The position numbers and the translations under genes are program-made. DNA of 25,191 nt from CAYOLL01 sp964404765 [NCBI: uncultured Gemmatimonadota bacterium] (GTDB taxonomy: Bacteria; 4572-55), in contig CAYOLL010000084.1 of the NCBI GenBank assembly GCA_964404765.1, positions 1 to 25,191 on the forward strand. The letters are read 5' to 3'. Below, piece after piece: positions 1-6,191 of this stretch. Within the stretch, counting starts at the first letter, position 1. The number at the start of each line of letters is the position of its first letter. Below the pieces are notes generated by a model. That model did not search any database, had not been told where the DNA came from, and was given only the letters and a program-made list of their open reading frames with translations.

Positions 1-1
1 C

Positions 2-2041
2 AACCATATCGCCAAATGGGACGGCCAGAATTGGTCGGCGCTGGGCGATGGGGTCAATGATTGGGTTAGTGCCCTGGCCGTCTCCGGCAGCGACCTCTAT
101 GTCGGCGGCGTCTTTACCGAGGCGGGCGGTCAACCGGCGCATCGCCTGGCGATGTGGAACGGACATGAGTGGTTTCCGTTGGGCGATGGCTTGCACGGGA
201 ATTTGGATGAGTTACATGCTGATAATAGCCGGGTAAAAGCACTCGCGACGGCGGGCGCAGCCCTGTATGTCGGCGGCGAATTTAAATGGGCCGGGCAATA
301 CAGCTCGTCCAACTTCGCCCGTTGGAGTCGCCCGCCGGTGATCCAGGCGCAGCATACCTTCCCCGCCGCCGATACGCTCTTTAGCGAGGGCGACTCGATC
401 CGAGTCGAAACCGTCGTCAATTGGCTGCCGCAATCGGTCAAACTCGTCTATGGCGATAATCGTGAAACCACCCGCATTATCGGCGCTATTGAAATGATCC
501 CGCGCCATCTGACCTATTACGCCGTCATCCCGCCGGAACACGTCACGCCCAACGGCCTGTGGTATCGCATCGAAGCCGCCAATGATAGCGGCGCGGTTAA
601 AACAAAAAATATCCCGCTGCGGGTCAAGATCAGCGATTTTGCGTCCATCCAAAGCCAAAGCCGCTATCCGTCCGGCCTGCCCGCGGAGCAGTGGCACATT
701 GTCAGCCTACCCTATCAAACCGCTACGCCGCTCAATCTGACGGGCGTCTTTGGGGCCAAAGAAGTCAACGACAAAAACGAGCCGACCAACTGGGACATGG
801 AATGGCCGGAAAGCGCCACGGACAACGCCTTCAGTGTCGTTCCACTGGGCAATCTGGAACCCGGTCGGGCCTACTTCCTGTATCATCGCCTGTTGCCCGC
901 CCATTTGCAGCAAGCCGATACGACCGCTATCAATCAACCTTTAAGCGCTTTTGACAATTACGATCTGAAACCCGGCTGGAATCTCGTGCCCTGGCCGTTT
1001 GCCTTCCCGGCCCAACTCAACAGCAAAAGCGGCGCGGAAACCCAAATCGGCGAAGTCTGGCAACTCGTCAACGGTGCATGGGCGGCGGATCGGCGGGTCT
1101 ATTCTTATGGCGGTTTCTTAGTCCGCAACAAAACCACTGGAACGATCAAAATGAGCGCGGTCTTAGATTGGAAGGCGATCAACTCATCGGCCACAGCCCA
1201 GCCCCTAAGGGTTTCGGAAACCCTTAGGGTCTCTCGCGCATGGAACTGGAGCGTCCCCATCACCCTCACCAACGGCATCCAAACCGATGCCAGTAATCTC
1301 GTCGGCGCGGCCAAAAACGCGCAAGACGGCCTCGACGCCTACGACGAGCCGGAACCGCCCGCGCTGGATAATCGGCTGCGGCTGTATTTCAATGTCCCCT
1401 ATTTGAATGTCCCCGGCACTTTAGCGACATCAAATCTAAACGGAACAGCGCCAACAAGTGCCGGGGACATGCAGGACATGCGTCATTTAGCCTACGACCT
1501 GCGTCCGGGCGGGGCCGTCGGGCATGTGTTTGATCTGGTGGTGGAGAATCCGACGACGATTCAACGTCTCAGCCTGACATTCGATTTAGCCCAATTGCCG
1601 GACGGCTGGACGCTGCGCTTGATGGACATCTCCAACAACCAAACCCGCGACGATGTGACGGCCTACACTTTTGACAGTCAACAAAATCATCGTTTCACGC
1701 TGCTGGTCGGCACGCCGGAGTTTGTGGCCAAACAGGGCGCAGACCTGGCCGCCCAATTGCCCACCCGCTTTGAACTGGGCCAGAACTATCCCAATCCCTT
1801 TACCGGTCAAACGACGCTGCGTTTTGCCCTGCCGTCGCAGCAGCCGGTGACGCTGCGTGTCTACAACGTGGCCGGGCAGTTGGTGCGGACGCTGTTAGAC
1901 GATGTGCGCGAAACCGGCTTTTACGAAATGTCGTGGGATGGCCGGAACAGCGCGGGCCTGGCAGTGTCAAGCGGGACGTATTTCTATCGGTTGCAAGCAA
2001 AAGATTTTGAGGAGACGAAGCGGATGATTTTGGTGAGATGA
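2..2041 (+). CDS. Secreted beta-propeller protein with C-terminal T9SS sorting domain (5' partial)
   Basis: The reading frame is open from base 2, so the true start lies before the window; 679 residues are visible. The first ~110 residues carry repeats of the type ALGDGVNDWVSALAVSGSDL followed by YVGGVFTEAGG, a kelch/beta-propeller-like pattern found in extracellular proteins. The middle is beta-rich and unassigned. The last ~90 residues (from NYPNPF, about residue 593) match the type A T9SS C-terminal domain / FlgD-like Ig fold: VTLRVYNVAGQLVRTL, then WDGRNSAG, then SGTYFYRLQA and a basic end MILVR. In such proteins this domain directs passage through the outer membrane and is often cleaved. 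It fits with the porX and PorV-like genes in this window. A 27-bp palindrome is inserted in frame at 1203-1229. Function of the propeller is unknown. Confidence 0.88.
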   Translation, partial: NHIAKWDGQNWSALGDGVNDWVSALAVSGSDLYVGGVFTEAGGQPAHRLAMWNGHEWFPLGDGLHGNLDELHADNSRVKALATAGAALYVGGEFKWAGQYSSSNFARWSRPPVIQAQHTFPAADTLFSEGDSIRVETVVNWLPQSVKLVYGDNRETTRIIGAIEMIPRHLTYYAVIPPEHVTPNGLWYRIEAANDSGAVKTKNIPLRVKISDFASIQSQSRYPSGLPAEQWHIVSLPYQTATPLNLTGVFGAKEVNDKNEPTNWDMEWPESATDNAFSVVPLGNLEPGRAYFLYHRLLPAHLQQADTTAINQPLSAFDNYDLKPGWNLVPWPFAFPAQLNSKSGAETQIGEVWQLVNGAWAADRRVYSYGGFLVRNKTTGTIKMSAVLDWKAINSSATAQPLRVSETLRVSRAWNWSVPITLTNGIQTDASNLVGAAKNAQDGLDAYDEPEPPALDNRLRLYFNVPYLNVPGTLATSNLNGTAPTSAGDMQDMRHLAYDLRPGGAVGHVFDLVVENPTTIQRLSLTFDLAQLPDGWTLRLMDISNNQTRDDVTAYTFDSQQNHRFTLLVGTPEFVAKQGADLAAQLPTRFELGQNYPNPFTGQTTLRFALPSQQPVTLRVYNVAGQLVRTLLDDVRETGFYEMSWDGRNSAGLAVSSGTYFYRLQAKDFEETKRMILVR
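1203..1229. repeat. Perfect in-frame palindrome inside the T9SS cargo gene
   Basis: CCCTAAGGGTTTC, one G, then its exact reverse complement GAAACCCTTAGGG. It is read as PLRVSETLR within the coding frame and the frame stays open through it. The near-palindromic composition and low fit to the surrounding protein suggest an inserted repeat and not an ancestral coding segment. Confidence 0.75.
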
Positions 2042-2086
2042 GCAATGAACAATGGGCAATGAACACATGTTGTTTACAAGCCTTCT

Positions 2087-2266
2087 TACCGCGTTAGCGG
2101 TAAAATGTCTATAGCCGGAATTATCGCACTCTCGCAGAACCGCGTTAGCGGTTCCATGTGCTTCGCCAACCAGCATCGGACCAGGCACATATCACCGCTA
2201 ACGCGGTGAAGAAGATGGTCGCTGTCTGCTTGTGCGCTTCTATAAACATTCCACCGCTAACGCGGT
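2087..2266. repeat. Cluster of four CCGC-GTTA-GCGG hairpins
   Basis: Four copies of a short hairpin lie between the T9SS cargo gene and the PEGA gene. Two read ACCGCGTTAGCGGT (2087-2102 and 2137-2154) and two the reverse complement ACCGCTAACGCGGT (2192-2209 and 2253-2266). The stem extends differently in each: TA/TA, GAA/TTC, TCA/TGA. Flanking bases change but remain paired, which supports selection or spread as a hairpin. The last copy ends 27 bp before the PEGA ribosome binding site. Spacing is irregular, so it is not CRISPR. Confidence 0.8.
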
Positions 2267-2305
2267 TTGGGCAATCGTACCAAGAATAAAATTAAGGAGG
2301 CGAGG

Positions 2306-3184
2306 ATGAAGATTTTAGGTTTGACAATCGGGCTGTGGCTGGGGTTAATCGGCCTGTCGACTGCAGAAGAAACGGGCTCGCTGGTGGTCACATCCAACGT
2401 CAAAAACGCTAAAATTCTGTTGGACGGGCGTGAGACGGGGCAGACGACACCAGCTTTTTTCCGTAACCTGCCGGCCAAAACGTATGGCGTGGAACTGCTG
2501 GACGTTTTCGGCAATCGCCTGCAACAAAAAGTGGCCGTAACTGCCGACGACGAAGCGCAAGTGAAGCTGAACTTTGAGGTCGGCGCACTGACTGTTACCG
2601 CCAATATTGCAGCGGACACGCTCTTTGTCAACAATGTGCCCCTTCGACAAGCTCAGGACGGCGCTCTTCGACAAACTCAGGATGGGGCCTTGCCGCAGCC
2701 GGTTGGACCAAATCAAGGGGTGACGCTGGATAACCTGCCGCGTGGGGTGTATACGCTGCGGGTCGAGCCGCATGGTGTGCCGGTGGAAAAGACGATCTAC
2801 TTCAACGCCGATCACCCGGAAAGCGTGCAAGTCCAGGCCGAGTTTGGTACGCTGACGGTGGATGCCAGCGCTGCCGAGGCCGTCATCCGTCTGAATGGAT
2901 GGAATACAGGCCGCCGCACACCCGCGATTTTTACCGATCTACCCGCCGGCGTGTACGAAATTGTCGTGACTAAAGGCGACAAGCGGGCGACCCAGACCGT
3001 CCGCCTCAATCCCAACACCGAAAATAACGTGACGTTGGAATTCAAAAAAAATCGCTTGTGGCAGTATGCGCTGCTTGGCGTAGGCACGGTCGGCGCGTCC
3101 ACGCTGACGTATCTGCTGACAAAGCCGGACGATAAGAAAGCGCCGAATGACGGCATTCCGGGGATACCGGATTTGCCGAAATAG
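2306..3184 (+). CDS. PEGA-domain surface protein
   Basis: A 292-residue protein. The ATG at 2306 is chosen because AAGGAGG (2294-2300) sits five bases upstream and a clean signal peptide follows (MKILGLTIGLWLGLIGLSTA); a TTG at 2267 in the same frame lacks these. Three PEGA-like beta domains follow: about residues 24-91 (ILLDGRETGQTTPAFFRNLP), 92-180, and 181-247 (IRLNGWNTGRRTPAIFTDLP). A hydrophobic segment at 252-271 and a Pro/Asp-rich tail close the protein. PEGA domains occur in cell-envelope and S-layer-associated proteins; they are binding or structural modules without known catalysis. The second domain is interrupted at residues 113-132 by a tandem repeat-derived peptide. The gene ends eight bases from the convergent PorV-like gene. 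Exact role unknown. Confidence 0.85.
   Translation: MKILGLTIGLWLGLIGLSTAEETGSLVVTSNVKNAKILLDGRETGQTTPAFFRNLPAKTYGVELLDVFGNRLQQKVAVTADDEAQVKLNFEVGALTVTANIAADTLFVNNVPLRQAQDGALRQTQDGALPQPVGPNQGVTLDNLPRGVYTLRVEPHGVPVEKTIYFNADHPESVQVQAEFGTLTVDASAAEAVIRLNGWNTGRRTPAIFTDLPAGVYEIVVTKGDKRATQTVRLNPNTENNVTLEFKKNRLWQYALLGVGTVGASTLTYLLTKPDDKKAPNDGIPGIPDLPK
2642..2689 (+). repeat. Tandem 24-bp repeat inserted in frame in the PEGA gene
   Basis: Two 24-bp units, 20/24 identical, begin CTTCGACAAGCTCAGGACGG and CTTCGACAAACTCAGGATGG. They encode LRQAQDGA and LRQTQDGA, followed by a decayed third unit LPQP. They split the second PEGA domain between its VNNVP strand and the VTLDNLP strand; the other two PEGA domains have nothing at this place. 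This looks like a coding-tolerated interspersed repeat. Confidence 0.8.
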
Positions 3185-3192
3185 CGTTAGGG

Positions 3193-4239
3193 CTAATCAA
3201 AAAAGGCCAGTTTGCCGCTTAGTTGAAGATCAACTTTTATCGAATGATAGGTGTGGTTTGCGCCGCCAAAGTGCGCCCAATCATATTGCAGACGCATCGG
3301 CCAGGCATCGCCGGTAAGGATATTGAGCGGGATTTGTATGCCATAACCTTCTGTGTCGGTTTTATGATCGGTCTGGTCGGTATAGCGGCCTTTGCGGTAA
3401 GTAAAAACTTCGCCAAAACCCAATTCAATGCCCCATCCCGTGCTGGTTTTGCCGTCATCTGCTAATTCAACTGTTTGTTGCGAATCGCTGACAATGACAT
3501 AATCGGGCGGGGAGGTTTTCCGCTCATAAGCGACTACAAAACGCAGCGGATGGAATTGGCTGTTGAATGCCGGCAAATACATCACCGGCGCCAGTTCGTA
3601 GGAAATACCCAAACGGCGCCAGGTATCCCAATCGCGATTTAAAGACTCGCTTTCCCGATCAATGGCATTTAAAGCCGCGCCGATATTCAGTTCATCATCC
3701 AAATAATCGGTTCGAAAGCGCAAGATTGGCGTTTTAAGCAGCAAGCCAATATTTAGATAAATATCCTGCTCTTTTTTATCATGGGGCGGAAAATTGCCGT
3801 GCGCTTCCCATATCCCGTTAACGCTATGCGCCGCCAAACCGACGCCGAATGTATTCAGCAACGTCGCGCCAAATCCGACCGAAAAATTATTTCGTTTCTC
3901 TTCAGAAACACCTTCTAATGGAGAAACCGTGCGATTACGCCAGCGATCATATCCTATGGCAAATGTGCCGATCCGGGCTCGATTATAGCTAAAGGCGTAT
4001 AAACGGCGCGGATCGGAAAATTCATACTGATTGTGGAGAATTTGAATGCCTTTGAGAAATCCGAGCATTCCCGGATTTGCCGCTAAAGCGTTGTCCACCG
4101 ACACGGCGGTAGCCTCATTGAGGCCCATGCCCACCGCGCGGGCGTTTATGGGCAGCGGGTCAACATACCCAGTATTTATTTGCGCAACCGCCGGTTGCAC
4201 CGTTAGTAGAAAAAGGAATAATCCGATGTGCAGGTTCAT
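3193..4239 (-). CDS. PorV/PorQ-like outer-membrane beta-barrel protein
   Basis: 348 residues from the ATG at 4239, which has AAAGGAG eight bases upstream; an upstream in-frame ATG at 4272 would put extra residues before the signal peptide. The N-terminus (LHIGLFLFLLTVQPAVAQ) is a signal peptide. Directly after it comes INARAVGMGLNEATAVSVDN and ALAANPGMLG, the hallmark region of the PorV/PorQ and UPF0164 barrels (alternating GMG, D, N-PG). The rest is a run of amphipathic strands with many aromatic residues, ending in LAFFD. In T9SS organisms PorV shuttles cargo to the attachment machinery; whether this is PorV, PorQ or a general FadL-like barrel cannot be settled by eye. It is convergent with the PEGA gene, and its neighbourhood with a T9SS cargo gene supports a secretion role. 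Confidence 0.7.
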   Translation of the reverse strand: MNLHIGLFLFLLTVQPAVAQINTGYVDPLPINARAVGMGLNEATAVSVDNALAANPGMLGFLKGIQILHNQYEFSDPRRLYAFSYNRARIGTFAIGYDRWRNRTVSPLEGVSEEKRNNFSVGFGATLLNTFGVGLAAHSVNGIWEAHGNFPPHDKKEQDIYLNIGLLLKTPILRFRTDYLDDELNIGAALNAIDRESESLNRDWDTWRRLGISYELAPVMYLPAFNSQFHPLRFVVAYERKTSPPDYVIVSDSQQTVELADDGKTSTGWGIELGFGEVFTYRKGRYTDQTDHKTDTEGYGIQIPLNILTGDAWPMRLQYDWAHFGGANHTYHSIKVDLQLSGKLAFFD

Positions 4240-4300
4240 GTTACGCTCCTTTATAAAACTGCATTGCAACATTTGCGGTGTCCACGAGAATGTTGGAGTC

Positions 4301-4349
4301 GTAGCGCGATTTGCCTAAATCGCGACGCGAATATGGCGATTGACGCTAC
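4301..4349. repeat. Dispersed repeat, family GTAGYGCGA (copy 1)
   Basis: The sequence from GTAGCGCGATTTGCCTAAAT to GACGCTAC has complementary ends (GTAGCG / CGCTAC) and an inner stem GCGATTT / AAATCGC. A second copy is at 20211-20286, sharing GTAG-GCGA-TT-CCTAAATC and GCGAATA-GGCGATT. It fills the gap upstream of the PorV-like gene. Confidence 0.65.
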
Positions 4350-4476
4350 AATTGTGGCTTGCCGCATTATGAAGAATCTCAACGAGAATAATACTTTTAT
4401 CTCCAGACTGTCAAGCCAAATTCCAGCCTGCCAAGTCCGAATCTGATTGGTTTGATTGAATCTTTAGCAGAGATGC

Positions 4477-4505
4477 TTGACATCTTGAATTTTATCATGT
4501 ATAAT
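4477..4505 (+). promoter_or_regulatory. Consensus sigma70-type promoter upstream of the 4TM protein
   Basis: TTGACA (4477-4482), a 17-base spacer and TATAAT (4500-4505), an exact match to the housekeeping consensus with ideal spacing. Transcription would begin near 4512, leaving an untranslated leader of about 90 bases before the ATG at 4603. The leader contains TTGCTT...AAGCAA (from 4540) and GAGAG-C-CTCTC just before the gene, both short potential hairpins. Confidence 0.75.
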
Positions 4506-4602
4506 AAGTTCGGGGTATAAGATTATAACTAAATAAGTTATGTTGCTTGTTTAAAGCAAACTATAAAGATACGAGAGCCTCTCACCCATTACGGATATTA
4601 AA

Positions 4603-5475
4603 ATGAAGTTTGTGTTTCCGGTTATGGTCGGCCTGATCCTGCTGTTTGTAGGCATTGGGATTAAACTCGGCGGCCGCAAAACCTCAAACCAACTATACTG
4701 GATATTTTTTATCCCGATTATTTTGGGCATCACCGAGTTGGTGCGGTTGCAGATTTTCAATCGGATGCCCAATCTGGTCGGGACGGTGCTATTTATTGTC
4801 GCTTTTTTGGTGATTTGCAGCGCAGTTGTGGCCGGCTGGTTGGGCTGGAAAAAGCAAATGCAGCGATTTTTTCCGGATCAAAAACGGCCGGCCGGCGGCG
4901 CTATCGCCGGCGCCTTAATCGGGCTCTATTTATCGATTTGTTTTTTGGCCGTTATGATTATGCAGCATCCTAAAAATGAAACCATTTTTAAATTTCCTTT
5001 AATAAGCGGCTTGTATGTGGAGATAGACGCCAGTCAAAAACCTTTTGGTTTTATTCATGGGATTTTGGAAGATACCCTATCACCCGGCGGCCAATCATCC
5101 GCTTCAGGATCGGGATCCGACAGCAATGGCGATTCCGGTCAATATCCGTATGCCACACCGGATACCGTGCAGACTGGACCGGATCAGGGACAGGCAGACT
5201 TGCCCGTCTGGGCCCAGGATCCTCCCGATCAGCATAACAATGAGGGAAATCCTCCGTCCATGCCGCCGGACTTATGGGATCCCCGTCATTTTGTGCAAGA
5301 TTCAACTAAATTTATGCCGGTTACACGGCAAATGCTGATCGAGCAAGGCCAGATTAAAGACAACACTACCGTTAACAAAAAAAGTAGTGGATACAATTCG
5401 AACACAGGCGCACAGATTGATCCCGCCGAGCTTGTACCGCGAGAAAGTTCAGAAAAAGTTACGCCCAGAAAGTAA
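4603..5475 (+). CDS. Unrecognised four-helix membrane protein with long polar tail
   Basis: 290 residues. Four hydrophobic helices are visible at about 3-22, 31-50, 58-82 and 98-120. The fourth (GGAIAGALIGLYLSICFLAV) recalls the glycine-rich helix of CvpA-like proteins, but the match is weak and I do not assign the family. From residue 150 the protein becomes low complexity, rich in Ser, Gly, Asp, Gln and Pro (SSASGSGSDSNGDSG, then DLPVWAQDPPDQ), probably an extracytoplasmic or periplasmic tail. The ribosome binding site is poor (GGAT seven bases upstream) despite a perfect promoter. No neighbour on the same strand is close, so it seems to be transcribed alone. Function unknown. Confidence 0.7.
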   Translation: MKFVFPVMVGLILLFVGIGIKLGGRKTSNQLYWIFFIPIILGITELVRLQIFNRMPNLVGTVLFIVAFLVICSAVVAGWLGWKKQMQRFFPDQKRPAGGAIAGALIGLYLSICFLAVMIMQHPKNETIFKFPLISGLYVEIDASQKPFGFIHGILEDTLSPGGQSSASGSGSDSNGDSGQYPYATPDTVQTGPDQGQADLPVWAQDPPDQHNNEGNPPSMPPDLWDPRHFVQDSTKFMPVTRQMLIEQGQIKDNTTVNKKSSGYNSNTGAQIDPAELVPRESSEKVTPRK

Positions 5476-5627
5476 AACCGCGACATTTACTTGACGTACG
5501 ACCTGAAATATCCATATTGTAAGCCGTTTGTCCATTAAACCCTCCAATATCTTTAGTGTACCACTCACCGTAATCGTACACTTTGGCCTAATCATGATGA
5601 GACAAAAAAGATGGTTCATGGTGGTGA
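5476..5627. other. Gene-free stretch before palindromic elements
   Basis: The whole gap 5476-6191 holds no credible gene. Frames that stay open in it run across the inverted repeats at 5628-5688 and 5856-6085 and have no ribosome binding site or family resemblance. In 5476-5627 itself I see nothing identifiable. Confidence 0.5.
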
Positions 5628-5688
5628 AACCTTGCGAAGTCTTAATTTGAAATCCGCATTTTTTGTGCACTGAAGCCTTCGCAAGGTT
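5628..5688. repeat. Inverted repeat element, AACCTTGCGAAG family
   Basis: AACCTTGCGAAG at 5628-5639 is exactly reversed and complemented as CTTCGCAAGGTT at 5677-5688. A second pair, GAAATCC (5649-5655) and GGATTTC (5689-5695), can form an alternative stem. The loop contains a T6 run. The bases after the right arm to about 5800 may belong to the same element but its right edge is not visible. No coding content. Confidence 0.7.
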
Positions 5689-5855
5689 GGATTTCCACAA
5701 ACTTGTTCCATGAGCCAAAAAGATTTTCGGCTGAAGTGCGTAAAAAATCCAAACTATTATAATCCTTCGGGTAAAAACTCGGATTGCCTCTGCACAAAAA
5801 ATAGCTGAAACCGCGGGCACTTCCCGGCGAGACACATATCATTCTAAAAGAAGTT

Positions 5856-6085
5856 TTGTACACAGGACTTGGAAGGTTATTTTAGCAATGCCCGTCAAAC
5901 TTGATTTCGAGCGACAGACCTCGTTCCCAATCTCTGATTGGGAACGCAATTGCCCCGGAAACTGTTTTCCGTCTATCTTCAATTATATTAACAAGATGCG
6001 AAACAGAGTTTCGCCAGCAATTGCGTTCCCAAATAAAATTTGGGAACGCGGTTTGTACGCTAACCTTCCAAGTCCTGTTGTACAA
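5856..6085. mobile_element. 230-bp element with ~24-bp terminal inverted repeats and nested hairpins
   Basis: The ends are TTGTAC + ACAGGACTTGGAAGGTTA (5856-5879) and its reverse complement TAACCTTCCAAGTCCTGT + TGTACAA (6061-6085), identical apart from one inserted base. Inside are two further perfect hairpins: CGTTCCCAATC-tct-GATTGGGAACG (5922-5946) and GCGTTCCCAAAT-aaa-ATTTGGGAACGC (6023-6049). These two also pair with each other through GGGAACGCAATTGC (5940-5953) and GCAATTGCGTTCCC (6017-6030), so two mutually exclusive folds exist. There is no open frame of transposase character, so it would be a non-autonomous element or a structured RNA/DNA site. No clear target duplication at the edges. 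Confidence 0.65.
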
Positions 6086-6191
6086 ATCCTCAACAACGGA
6101 TTCGGAAAGATTGATGACGTGCAATTATCGCCGGAAATGGTGTGGCGCTGCTATGCCGCAATTTTTAAATTCTTAGGACGGTTGCCGGAAA

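Noticed and set aside
212-697. 161-codon minus-strand frame opposite the T9SS cargo gene
   Set aside because: Shadow of a well-supported coding frame; no ribosome binding site or family likeness.
2087-2266. CRISPR-like array
   Set aside because: Only four short hairpins in both orientations with uneven spacing and no uniform spacers.
5449-5835. 128-codon minus-strand frame downstream of the 4TM gene
   Set aside because: Runs through the inverted repeat at 5628-5688; no start signal, composition typical of translated repeats.
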